A program made the position numbers and the translations under genes. From a virus, in the IMG/VR virus record IMGVR_UViG_3300042549_003410, positions 1-22,278 of that record: a DNA stretch of 22,278 bases, one strand, 5' to 3'. The notes under the pieces were generated by a model. That model saw only the letters and a list, made by a program, of their open reading frames with translations, was not told where the DNA came from and did no database searches. Below, in pieces: positions 13,679-21,918 of this stretch; the first letter of the stretch is position 1, and each line of letters opens with the position of its first letter.

Positions 13679-15733
13679 ATGAACAAAAAGATGATGCGCG
13701 AAGACGACGACATCGAAAACATGGGAATCATGCAAGGATTCATGGACTCCATGGCCGATGAAGGCGACGACGAAGGTGAGGGTGAAGACCCTGAAATGAT
13801 GATGGAGCGTCGTCCTGACTCTCCTGAAATCTTGATGAACAACCTGCGGGGCGACATGCGCTCCGTTGACGCTCGTCGTGACGAACTGGCCGACCTCGTA
13901 GGTTACCAAGCCGCTACTGAGACACCTGAGCAGGTGCTTGCGATGCTGCAGCCTATTCTGGCGCAGCAAGGCGGTGGTGGTATTGGCGCGCTTCCTCAAT
14001 CACAACCCATGGCCCAAGGACCACAGCCCCCGATGATGGGTGGTGCTCCTGGTATGCCGCCTCCTGGCATGCCCCCAATGCCTCCTGACGCTGGCATGGC
14101 TCCTCCTCCCCCTGATCAGGGCGGCATTGCTGCGCTGATGGCAAGCATGGGCGGCGGTGCTCCTGGCGGTGCGCCTCCTGGTGCTCCCCCTGGAGCGGGC
14201 GCGCCTCCTGGCATGCCCCCAAGCGACATGCCTCCCGTAGCCATGGCGCGCGGTGGGTACGTCCAAAATTTTCAAACAGGGTCTAGTCCGGCGGGTGTGA
14301 CCCCTGTTGATGAGTCCAGCGCTTCCGAAAAGGATTTGCTGATGTACCCGCCTGAACTGGTTACAGCTGCCAAAGCGCAGATGAACGCCTTGTTGGCCCA
14401 AAGACCTGCGGCTGTGCCGACACTGGCAGAAGGCATGAAGACACGCTTGCCTGAATACCAAGCCTTGCTTGGCGCTGACAAGGGCCGTGGCAACGCAGAA
14501 GCACAGCTCTTGTTTGAGTTGGGCCAGCGTGCGTTCAATTTTGGAGCCAACACGGACGACCAAGGCCGCCCACTGCGTGGTAACTTCTTCGGTCGTTTAG
14601 CCGGCGCTGCCAAGTCTCTCCCTGGAGCCATTGGCAAGCACGTCGAGGCCATGAACAACATTGACCTGAAACTTAAGACGCTGGCATTGCAGGCGTCCGA
14701 GAAGGACCAGGATCAGGTTGTGGCACAGAACACCAAACTGCTGGACACCAAAGCACGTGTTTTTGGCGACATTTTGAGAGAAAACGCCAAGGTCGAAGCC
14801 CAAAAGCTCAAGGGCATGGGCACCAGCATCTTTGGCAAAGGTGATTGGGAATGGAACGTGGTCAACATGCCGGGCCTCACGGACAGATATGCCCAAGGCT
14901 TGACCACCCCTGAAGAAGACAAGCTCGTCGCATCCGCCATTACCAAGTTTAAGCTGCCTCGTTATGAGGATCGTACTGATCCAGTAACACGTGTTCCGTA
15001 TACAGTGACAATTCCCGGAGTATTGCCTGACTTCGTGAAACAGGCGGAAGCTGCACGTGTGAAGGCAGGCAAACCTGGTGCACCTACTCCAGCTATCACT
15101 CCACCAGGTAGCCCCGTGCGCGTACAGGGCGGCTCCACGGCTGCTCCCGCAGATGGCGCGGCCCCTGCTGCACCGACTACGGACCAAGGAGCCGCACCTG
15201 CAGCAGCACCAGCGGCGGATGTGCCAACCGGTAAGCTGTCTTTGTGGAATGACCGATTCAAGATTGCAGGTCCTGCGGCTGCTGCTATCGCAACTGTTTC
15301 AAGCATCCCTGGCTTGGGTGACCCCGCAGCAAGCATTACTTTGGCACGTCAAAACGCCGAGTTGGATGCGGAACGATTGATTGAATCATTGCTTAAGAGT
15401 ACTCAAGGTAGTGTGACTGAACAAAAGCGTTTAGAAAAAGTCATCAACATTCGCCCTTCTACCTTTACGGACCCGGATGTTTATGGCACCCGATTGATTG
15501 CGCTTGGCAATGCCCTTCAGTCGGGCATCAAAGAGTTTGATCAGCAAGGCAGCAACACATCTTCCTTGGCCCCTGCCGACAAAGCGAAAGCCCGTCAGAA
15601 AGCCATGGAGTACCGTAAGTTTTATTCTGAGTTAGGGCTTCCACGGGCGGTCTATAGCCAGGCAGAAGTTGATAAACTGGCTCCTGGAACTGAGTTTCTT
15701 TGGAAAGGCACAACGCCTCTTAAGAAAGACTAG
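13679..15733 (+). CDS. Internal-virion protein with proline-rich linkers (684 aa)
   Basis: A 684-residue protein starting with an acidic, Met-rich segment (MNKKMMREDDDIENMGIM). Residues about 65-100 (VDARRDELADLVGYQAATET then PEQVLAMLQPIL) and the GGYVQNFQTGSS block (about 196-207) are signatures met in large phage virion proteins. Residues 104-189 are Pro/Gly/Met low complexity, followed by a helical domain (EAQLLFELGQRAFNFGANTD, PLRGNFFGRLAGAAKSLPGA, long helices to about 400). A second Ala/Pro linker spans about 461-517 and a helical C-terminal domain completes the protein. RBS AGAGG at 13669-13673. It lies between two other ejection-like genes with gaps of 9 and 2 bases, implying one transcript. 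Function inferred from context only. Confidence 0.83.
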   Translation: MNKKMMREDDDIENMGIMQGFMDSMADEGDDEGEGEDPEMMMERRPDSPEILMNNLRGDMRSVDARRDELADLVGYQAATETPEQVLAMLQPILAQQGGGGIGALPQSQPMAQGPQPPMMGGAPGMPPPGMPPMPPDAGMAPPPPDQGGIAALMASMGGGAPGGAPPGAPPGAGAPPGMPPSDMPPVAMARGGYVQNFQTGSSPAGVTPVDESSASEKDLLMYPPELVTAAKAQMNALLAQRPAAVPTLAEGMKTRLPEYQALLGADKGRGNAEAQLLFELGQRAFNFGANTDDQGRPLRGNFFGRLAGAAKSLPGAIGKHVEAMNNIDLKLKTLALQASEKDQDQVVAQNTKLLDTKARVFGDILRENAKVEAQKLKGMGTSIFGKGDWEWNVVNMPGLTDRYAQGLTTPEEDKLVASAITKFKLPRYEDRTDPVTRVPYTVTIPGVLPDFVKQAEAARVKAGKPGAPTPAITPPGSPVRVQGGSTAAPADGAAPAAPTTDQGAAPAAAPAADVPTGKLSLWNDRFKIAGPAAAAIATVSSIPGLGDPAASITLARQNAELDAERLIESLLKSTQGSVTEQKRLEKVINIRPSTFTDPDVYGTRLIALGNALQSGIKEFDQQGSNTSSLAPADKAKARQKAMEYRKFYSELGLPRAVYSQAEVDKLAPGTEFLWKGTTPLKKD

Positions 15734-15735
15734 GT

Positions 15736-18700
15736 ATGGCAGAAAAAACAGACAACCAAGAATCAAGCATGCCTGTGGGGGCTTCTCCCATCGGAGGAAC
15801 TCCAAGCACGCGCATCGTCACTGAGCCTTTTGCAGGGGATGATGCAGCACTGCCTGTGGGGGCTACTACCTCGCGCCCGACTCTTGGCCAACGGGCCACG
15901 GAAGTGGGCATTGGAACTGCTCAAGGTGCAGCGCGTGACACACCTGTTGTAGCTGGTGCACTGACTGGCTTTCGTATAGGCATGCCTCTGGCCACTGCAG
16001 CGGCTCCATTTATTGGGCCCTATGCAGGTGCTATTCCTGTTGTGACCACAGCTGCTGGCGCTGGTGCCGGTTTCCTGTTTGGCAGCGAGCTTGACCGTTG
16101 GTTCCCTGCTGTTGATCGTGCAGACCTAGTGCCTTACCGCGAAGGCGGCAAGACGTTTGGTTCTGCAATTGCCACGGCCCCCGCAGCATTTGGCTTGCCA
16201 CTCATGACCGGCAACCGTGTGTCTAGGTTCGTTTCTGCGCTTGGCGAAACAGCGCGTCGCAGTCCTGTCGCCTTTATGGGCACAGAAGCGGTTACGGCTG
16301 GAACAATGGGTGTTGCAGGTGGCGCGTCTGAGTCGTACTTCCCAGGACAAACAGGTGTTCGCCTTGGGGCGGAGCTGACGGCAGGTGTGTTGACTCCTAC
16401 CAAACTGCTTGTCAGCGGCTTGGACCTGGCTAAAACCGGCTTAAATTCAATAAAGTCGAGCTATGCCAATCGAACAAATTCGTTGGAATTGAAGTCTGCC
16501 AACATCTTGTTAGATGCGATTGAAAAGGCCGGTGAGGACCCTGTTGCATTGGCCAAGGCCCTGCGCATGCAGATTCCAGGCAGCGTGCCTACGCCTACTT
16601 CTGGCCAGAAAACTGGCAGCCGGGCCCTGATGGACCTGGAAAGCGCTCTCAGTGAGCACCACGCCCAGTTTGGCGGTGAGGCCAAACAGCAGGCCATAAA
16701 TTCAATGCGTGCCTACCAGGCGCTCATCGACAAACTGCAAAGTATTGGCAACCCCGAGTCGTTGAAGATTGCTGCGCAGCTGCGTCAGCAGAACTTTGAC
16801 AACATGCTCAATACGCGCTTGTCTGCAGCAGATGCCAAGGCCGCGCAGAAGATCGCCACGATCAGCAAGGACACGCCTGCTGCACGCGCTGCGATCGGCG
16901 ACATCGTCAAGACCGAGACAGAGCTGGCCCTGCGCCAGGCCCGCGACTACGAAAGTGAGTTGTGGACCGCTGCAATCAACGACATGACAAAGCCTAATCT
17001 TGTCACGAAGCAGCAGCGTATTGACATGTCAGGCCCTAAGGCGCAGCAGATATTTGATCGCACTGGAAGATGGCCTCAGATTACCATCACCGATCAGGTG
17101 CTCAGGCCTCCCGTCATCAAGCCGCAGTCCACCGTCGACATTTTCTTGAACCGCGCTGCGAATGTGGGCGAGGCACTGTATGACGACGCTATTCCTGGTC
17201 CTGTGCGCAAGATCATGGAGTCGCTGCGTGTCGACAAAGACGCTGTGCAACGATTCAAGGCTGGAAAGTCTACGCAAGAGTTTTTAGACACCAAGCAAGT
17301 GCCCTATGGCTTCAAGCCCAACCCCAGCGAGATCGGTGTTGATGAGCTGGTGAACTACCGCTCCACGCTCCTGAAGATGGCGCGTGAAGCTGGAAGCCGT
17401 GGTGAGATGGGCAATGCCGAATTCTATGGCTCGTTGGCCGAGGGCATGCTCAATGATCTGAACAGCTTGAAAAATCCCGTTTTTGACCAGGCACGTCAGT
17501 ACTCCAAGAGCCTGAACGACGTCTTCACACGTACCTTTGCCAAGACCGCATCTATCACCGGTGACACCACCCGTGCCGGTGCAGAGCGCCTGGCTCCTGA
17601 GTTGCTCGTGACCCGCGCTTTTGGCACCAATGCTGACGTGACTGCGCAGCGTATGGAGCAGATTGAAGAAGCGGTCAAGTTTGGCCGCACGCAGTACGAC
17701 CAGGCAGTAGCGCAGTTTGGCAAAAACAGCCAGCAAGCCAAGAATCTTAAGCCCATGGCAGACCTGTCCGACACACAAGTTGTGTCGATCCAGGACGCAC
17801 AGAACCGTGTGCTGCGCTTGCTTGCAAACGAAGCGGTCACTACCGTTTACGACCAGGCTAAGGGCACTTACGTTCAAAAGCTCAACACTGCCAAGCTGAC
17901 AAAGTTTGCGCAGCAAAATGCTCCAATGCTCGAGAAATTGGGCATCATGGACGACCTGCGTGACGCAGCTCATGCAAGCAATTTGCTCACACAAGTGGCC
18001 AACCAAAACAGCGCGCTGAACAAGGCCGTCAAGAACCAGACAGCGTTTGCTCAAGTATTGTCAGTTGAGAACCCAAGCCGCGCCATCAACGACGCGCTGA
18101 CAAGTAAGTTCCCTGTCAAGAACATTACCAACATAGCCAAGCTGGCCAGGGCCGGTGGCGGTGATTCGGTTGACGGCATGAAGGCCGCTTTGTACGACTA
18201 CGCCTACACCAAAGCAGGCGGCAACTCTGGCAAGTTCAATATCCAGGCCTACGAAGACGCTCTCTTCAAGCCTATTGCACAGAACCAGCCTTCTATGGTG
18301 AACATCATGCGCTCAAGCGGATTGATGTCACTCACCGAAGTCAAGGACCTGCGCCGTTTGATCAACCCAATGGTGCGCATTGAGACAGCGGTAAAGAACA
18401 ACATCCCATTGGATGATGTGATTCAAGGCGCTGATGCGGTCACTGACCTGGCTTTGCGCGTGCTGGGCTCACAAATTGGTACAGCCGCAGCCCCAGGTGG
18501 CCCAGGCTCCCTGATCGCTGCTTCTGCGGGCTCTAAGGCCGTTCGTCAAATCTTTGACAACCTGCCCAATGCCACTGTGCGTCAAATCCTGGAGAACGCG
18601 GTCAAAGACCCCGAGGCAATGGCCATTCTTTTGGACAAGGGCCGCACGCCAAAGCAACAAGCCGACATTGCCAACCGCCTGCTCAACTATCTCGGCAGCA

Positions 18701-19116
18701 TGGGCGTGTCAGTGGGCAAGAGCGCTGTGACGCCCGCACTGAATTACGTCGCGCCTGAAGAGCCACGGCCCGCGCAACTTCCTGCAAGTACAGCTCGTGG
18801 CCCTGTGCCTCCAGGCATGGAACGTCTGTACTACGACGTGGGCAGCATGGACTTTAAACAGCCTCCTTTCACACCAGAAGGCCAGGCCGCGCGCCAGCTG
18901 CGTTTGTTGCCAGGCGACCGGAGAATTCCACCAAAGGCTCCAAACACGCGTGGTGTACCAGGGCTCACGGACCAAGCGCCAAAGCCTCCTGGCCAAGGTG
19001 CTGGTGGCAGCGGTGCTCCAACCAACGCCAACGCACGCTCGATGTTCCAGTCCCTGTTCCCGTTTGACTCGGTCAGTCCGATGGTGGGCGCGCCATCACA
19101 ACAACCTCCAAAATAG
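15736..19116 (+). CDS. Very large internal-virion / ejection-like protein (1126 aa)
   Basis: A 1126-residue, mostly helical protein. A disordered N-terminus leads to TEVGIGTAQGAARDTPVVAG and a hydrophobic Gly/Ala stretch at about 73-118 (GMPLATAAAPFIGPYAGAIP then TTAAGAGAGFLFGSELDRWF) that could enter a membrane. A second such patch is near 135-155. The middle 250-900 consists of long charged helices. The segment at about 905-1000 (AADAVTDLALRV-like helices, GTAAAPGGPGSLIAASAGSK) resembles C-terminal parts of large phage injection proteins, and the tail is Pro-rich, ending RSMFQSLFPFDSVSPMVG. No lysozyme or transglycosylase motif was found. Size and order match the longest ejection protein of podoviruses such as T7-type cores; a tape-measure role is the main alternative. 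Confidence 0.84.
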   Translation: MAEKTDNQESSMPVGASPIGGTPSTRIVTEPFAGDDAALPVGATTSRPTLGQRATEVGIGTAQGAARDTPVVAGALTGFRIGMPLATAAAPFIGPYAGAIPVVTTAAGAGAGFLFGSELDRWFPAVDRADLVPYREGGKTFGSAIATAPAAFGLPLMTGNRVSRFVSALGETARRSPVAFMGTEAVTAGTMGVAGGASESYFPGQTGVRLGAELTAGVLTPTKLLVSGLDLAKTGLNSIKSSYANRTNSLELKSANILLDAIEKAGEDPVALAKALRMQIPGSVPTPTSGQKTGSRALMDLESALSEHHAQFGGEAKQQAINSMRAYQALIDKLQSIGNPESLKIAAQLRQQNFDNMLNTRLSAADAKAAQKIATISKDTPAARAAIGDIVKTETELALRQARDYESELWTAAINDMTKPNLVTKQQRIDMSGPKAQQIFDRTGRWPQITITDQVLRPPVIKPQSTVDIFLNRAANVGEALYDDAIPGPVRKIMESLRVDKDAVQRFKAGKSTQEFLDTKQVPYGFKPNPSEIGVDELVNYRSTLLKMAREAGSRGEMGNAEFYGSLAEGMLNDLNSLKNPVFDQARQYSKSLNDVFTRTFAKTASITGDTTRAGAERLAPELLVTRAFGTNADVTAQRMEQIEEAVKFGRTQYDQAVAQFGKNSQQAKNLKPMADLSDTQVVSIQDAQNRVLRLLANEAVTTVYDQAKGTYVQKLNTAKLTKFAQQNAPMLEKLGIMDDLRDAAHASNLLTQVANQNSALNKAVKNQTAFAQVLSVENPSRAINDALTSKFPVKNITNIAKLARAGGGDSVDGMKAALYDYAYTKAGGNSGKFNIQAYEDALFKPIAQNQPSMVNIMRSSGLMSLTEVKDLRRLINPMVRIETAVKNNIPLDDVIQGADAVTDLALRVLGSQIGTAAAPGGPGSLIAASAGSKAVRQIFDNLPNATVRQILENAVKDPEAMAILLDKGRTPKQQADIANRLLNYLGSMGVSVGKSAVTPALNYVAPEEPRPAQLPASTARGPVPPGMERLYYDVGSMDFKQPPFTPEGQAARQLRLLPGDRRIPPKAPNTRGVPGLTDQAPKPPGQGAGGSGAPTNANARSMFQSLFPFDSVSPMVGAPSQQPPK

Positions 19117-19130
19117 TCTTGGTGGTGTTT

Positions 19131-19271
19131 ATGGTCACTCAACCTCAGTTGAACAGCGAGCGAAAGCGCGCACCGACCGAAGCACCAAAGATGGAGTGCG
19201 TCCGATGGTCTTGGACGGGGGACGTTTACAACCGCAGAGTGTATTGTCTTGAGTGGCGTAAAAAGAAATGA
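19131..19271 (+). CDS. Short Trp/Arg-rich protein (46 aa) coupled by ATGA
   Basis: A frame from ATG 19131 to TGA 19269-19271 that overlaps the next gene start as ATGA (19268-19271), the same coupling used elsewhere in this genome. GGTGG at 19121-19125 can serve as ribosome-binding site. The product begins MVTQPQLNSERKRAPTEAPK and ends in a compact aromatic/basic motif (MECVRWSWTGDVYNRRVYCL then EWRKKK) with two cysteines. Without it the 150 bases between 19116 and 19268 would be an oddly long gap for this operon. No family recognised. An internal ATG at 19191 is an alternative start. Confidence 0.6.
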   Translation: MVTQPQLNSERKRAPTEAPKMECVRWSWTGDVYNRRVYCLEWRKKK

Positions 19272-19738
19272 TCGATCCGATCACCGCTCTAACGGCTATA
19301 TCGTCGGCGGTCGCCCTTGTAAAAAAGGTCGCTAAGACAGTCGACGACGTGTCCTCGCTGGGGCCGGTGCTGGGGAAGTATTTTCAAGCCAAAGAGCAGG
19401 CAATTGAGGTTGTCAAGAAAGCAAAAGCAGGCGACTTTAAAGGCTCTGCTTTGGGCCACGCCCTTGAGCTGGAACTTGCGATAGAGCAGGCCAAGGACTT
19501 TGAAAAACAGGTGCAGATGCTGTTTTTTCAGAGCAACAAAATGGACGTGTGGCAGCGTATTGTCAAGCGTGCCCAGCAGATGGAAATTGATGCAGCGCAT
19601 GACGCAAGACGCCAGCGTGAGGCCAAGCGTAAACGTGCTGCAGAGATAGAGGAAATAGTCACCATCTCCGCTGCAGTCGTCATCACGTTAGCGCTCTTAT
19701 TTTTCATCCTTTGGCTCGTGCTGCCCAAAGTTCGCTAA
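19268..19738 (+). CDS. Small C-terminally anchored membrane protein (156 aa)
   Basis: A 156-residue protein with an N-terminal hydrophobic helix (MIDPITALTAISSAVALVKK), a helical middle, a strongly basic stretch (112-123: DARRQREAKRKR) and a C-terminal membrane segment at about 130-152 (VTISAAVVITLALLFFILWL). The basic patch before the segment predicts a cytoplasmic N-terminal domain anchored in the inner membrane. Proteins with this MIDP...VKK start, a DVWQRI-like motif and a C-terminal anchor are found in many phages; their role is not established as far as I know. It is coupled by ATGA to the 46-aa gene. Its last 13 codons and stop are overlapped by the 3' end of the oppositely oriented nuclease gene. 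Confidence 0.85.
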   Translation: MIDPITALTAISSAVALVKKVAKTVDDVSSLGPVLGKYFQAKEQAIEVVKKAKAGDFKGSALGHALELELAIEQAKDFEKQVQMLFFQSNKMDVWQRIVKRAQQMEIDAAHDARRQREAKRKRAAEIEEIVTISAAVVITLALLFFILWLVLPKVR

Positions 19739-20395
19739 ACGCTCCATCCACTCGGTCTTGAACACTTCCCAGGCCCGGCCTGCAATCGTGAACTCCTGCG
19801 TCGTCCCGTCTTGCACTGCAATCATCACCGCAGCGTAGTCAATTGACGTGCCGTGCTTCCAGTCATGCGCAACAGCATAGGCTGCCAGCTGGTGGAAGTA
19901 ATCGGTGATGTACTCGTACCGCTTAGGCTTGACGGATTGCTTGAAGTCAATGATGGCCAACTTGCCACGGTACGTGGCCACCAGGTCAGTCGTGCCGGCG
20001 TAGCGGTCCTGGTAGTACAGGCCTACCTCAGAGCCGTGAATGGCAGAAAGCCCACCGAAGTATTTGTTGGCCAAGGTAAACGCCATCTCGTGGCCTTTCA
20101 TGGCCTTCCAATCAGTGCCAAATTTCATCGCATCGCCGTTGATGATGCACTCAAGCGTCGCGTGCATGTTCGTGCCGATGTAGGCCGCTTGCTCACGTTG
20201 CCTGTCAGCCTCTGCTTGGCCCACGCGGTTGGCCCATTCCTTGAGCGCTGTCTTGTCTTTTGTGCGGTCCAGCACAGTGGTCACGGATGGCACATGTACA
20301 CCGCTTGGCAAAACATAAACACGTCCTGTGGGCGTGTCGTCTCGCTCGAGCTTTTCGTACACGTAGTCGTTTGACCAAGGGATTAGATGAGCCAT
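19697..20395 (-). CDS. PD-(D/E)XK nuclease, RecB/Cas4-like exonuclease
   Basis: A 232-residue nuclease of the RecB-like PD-(D/E)XK group, probably a DNA exonuclease for replication or recombination. Visible motifs in order: VPSVTTVLDRT (35-45), GTNMHATLE (74-82, with His78), SEVGLYYQDRYAGTTDLVA with Asp137, AIIDFKQS giving Asp150 and Lys152, and QLAAY (169-173), the QxxxY motif of RecB/Cas4-type enzymes. The four-cysteine iron-sulphur cluster of true Cas4 is absent. A strong RBS (GGAGAGGAG on the minus strand, 20404-20412) precedes the ATG, which overlaps the helicase end by 13 bp. Its 3' end runs 42 bp into the converging membrane-protein gene. Nuclease class is firm; precise substrate unknown. 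Confidence 0.9.
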   Translation of the reverse strand: MAHLIPWSNDYVYEKLERDDTPTGRVYVLPSGVHVPSVTTVLDRTKDKTALKEWANRVGQAEADRQREQAAYIGTNMHATLECIINGDAMKFGTDWKAMKGHEMAFTLANKYFGGLSAIHGSEVGLYYQDRYAGTTDLVATYRGKLAIIDFKQSVKPKRYEYITDYFHQLAAYAVAHDWKHGTSIDYAAVMIAVQDGTTQEFTIAGRAWEVFKTEWMERLANFGQHEPKDEK

Positions 20396-21834
20396 GTTTT
20401 GATCTCCTCTCCAAGAACTTGTGTTGCAATGTCAATCTTTGCACGCAGCGCTTTGACGATCTTTTCGTCCACTGTGCCCACGGCAATCAGGTCAATGTAG
20501 GTGACGTTTTTGGTCTGGCCAATACGGTGTGCACGGTCCTCAGACTGCAGCCTTTTTTCAAGGTCAAAACTGTTGCTGTAGTAGACCATTGTGTTGGCCG
20601 CTGTCAAGGTCAAACCGTAGCCGCCAGTGCTGGGATTGCCAACAAAAAAGCGCATCTCGCTGTCAGGATTTTGAAACTCTTCCAGCACACGTTTACGCTC
20701 GTCCATCTCGGTGTCGCCGTAGTACATGCCCACAGAGTTCATGCCATATTCTTTTGAAAGCGCCAGCTTGATAGCTTCAATGTCGTGTCGGTAATTGGCC
20801 CAGATGATGAGCTTGCCGTCTGTCTCTTCAACAATGGCAAGAAGCTCATCCATGCGCTTGTTTGGCAGCTCAATCACAGTGCCATCATCCAGCTTCACGT
20901 GACCACAAACAATCTGGTGCAGCCGCATGAGCTGCGTGAGCGCATTCACAGTGCTCACCAGGCCGCCGTCAATCTGCGCCATGGCAAAGGCCTTCATTTC
21001 GTTGTAGTACTTGAGCTGCTCAGGCGTTAAGTCCACCTCACGCTTGACGTAGAGTTTGTCGGGCAGGTCCAGGCATTCTTCCTTTTTCACGCGATACGCA
21101 AAACGGTCGAGCTTTTCTTTCAGCTCATCCAGGCGTCTGTATCCCACGATCTGTTTGAAACTGTGGGTGTTGAGCTGGCGCTCCACTGTGACGGCGTAGC
21201 GCGCCTGAAACACGTAGTAACTACTCACTTCTAAACAGTCGTCAGACAAGAATGCGCACTGCTGGTACAGGTCCATTGGGCTCTTGGTGACCGGGGAGCC
21301 TGTGAGGATGCGCCTGTACCGCGCGCCACGGCCCACCTTCTCAGTGTTCTTGCTGCGCGCTGACCCGGGCGTTTTAATCGTGGTGCTCTCGTCGATCGCC
21401 ATCATTGCGTTGTGCACAAGCAAAAAGCGCTTGGCGTATGCAGTGCCCTTAGCAGTGCTGAAAGCCTCGACGTTCATCACCAGGATTTTTAAATCTTCAG
21501 TGACGGTGAACAGCTCATCCATCGCCTTTTGCTCGGCCTTTCTGGGGTTGGGCGACCAGATGGCCATGCGATATACGACGTGGTCGGGTAAGTGCTTAGG
21601 GATTTCGGTGTCGTACCAGTTGCGGTAAACACCTTTTGGGGCTACGATCAAAAACCCGTTGAGTTTGCCTCTGTCATAGAGCATCGCTACGTTGTTGATC
21701 AGCATAAAACTTTTGCCTGTGCCCATGTCGGCAAAGAGCGCAGCTACCTGGTACTCCCAGAAGCGCTGAAGGTATGCCTGTTGATGTACAAAAGGCTTGT
21801 TCTTAAACGGATAGGTAGATAAAAATTGGTCCAT
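20383..21834 (-). CDS. SNF2-family superfamily 2 helicase / translocase
   Basis: A 483-residue SF2 ATPase. ATG 21834 (MDQFLSTYPF) was chosen over an upstream in-frame ATG at 21918: it has a purine-rich AAGAAAGAAG ahead of it, and the longer form would run through the divergent control region. Motifs: Walker A DMGTGKS (36-42, Lys41), Walker B IDES (147-150), LTGSP (177-181), motif V at about 399-413 (GNPSTGGYGLTLTAA) and motif VI QSEDRAHRIGQ (430-440), whose RAHRIGQ form is typical of SNF2 proteins. Such phage enzymes probably remodel protein-DNA complexes or unwind during replication or recombination. It is co-transcribed with the PD-(D/E)XK nuclease downstream. Confidence 0.93.
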   Translation of the reverse strand: MDQFLSTYPFKNKPFVHQQAYLQRFWEYQVAALFADMGTGKSFMLINNVAMLYDRGKLNGFLIVAPKGVYRNWYDTEIPKHLPDHVVYRMAIWSPNPRKAEQKAMDELFTVTEDLKILVMNVEAFSTAKGTAYAKRFLLVHNAMMAIDESTTIKTPGSARSKNTEKVGRGARYRRILTGSPVTKSPMDLYQQCAFLSDDCLEVSSYYVFQARYAVTVERQLNTHSFKQIVGYRRLDELKEKLDRFAYRVKKEECLDLPDKLYVKREVDLTPEQLKYYNEMKAFAMAQIDGGLVSTVNALTQLMRLHQIVCGHVKLDDGTVIELPNKRMDELLAIVEETDGKLIIWANYRHDIEAIKLALSKEYGMNSVGMYYGDTEMDERKRVLEEFQNPDSEMRFFVGNPSTGGYGLTLTAANTMVYYSNSFDLEKRLQSEDRAHRIGQTKNVTYIDLIAVGTVDEKIVKALRAKIDIATQVLGEEIKTWLI

Positions 21835-21918
21835 GTGTTCTTCTTTCTTGCAGGGGGTTGCAATTCCCTGAAAAGATAGTGTACACTGGTCCCTCGAATT
21901 CAGAAAGGAGAAATTCAC
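21835..21918. promoter_or_regulatory. Divergent control region with two palindromes
   Basis: This 84-base gap separates the leftward helicase from a rightward gene. It holds an imperfect 20-bp dyad at 21851-21870 (arms CAGGG and CCCTG, core TTGCAA, 8 of 10 pairs matching) and a perfect 10-bp palindrome AGTGTACACT at 21878-21887. A weak rightward promoter is possible: TTGCAA 21858-21863, 18-base spacer, TACACT 21882-21887 (4/6 each). Because the palindrome reads TACACT on both strands it could also supply a leftward -10. The rightward RBS AAAGGAG is at 21904-21910. Confidence 0.5.

Noticed and set aside
17284-18054. A 256-codon minus-strand frame within the 1126-aa gene.
   Set aside because: Antisense to long helical coding sequence, no RBS, no recognisable domain, and no room for its own transcription unit.
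19709-19730. CTTTGG/CCAAAG 6-bp stem with a 10-base loop at the converging gene ends, considered as a bidirectional terminator.
   Set aside because: Short and low in GC, with no U-run on either strand after the stem; not strong enough to call.
19853-20374. A 173-codon plus-strand frame opposite the nuclease.
   Set aside because: The minus-strand frame carries the full PD-(D/E)XK motif set and a strong RBS; this frame has neither.
21835-21918. An upstream in-frame ATG at 21918 that would lengthen the helicase by 28 residues.
   Set aside because: The extension crosses the palindromes and the RBS of the opposite gene, has no helicase similarity, and ATG 21834 has a better purine-rich site.
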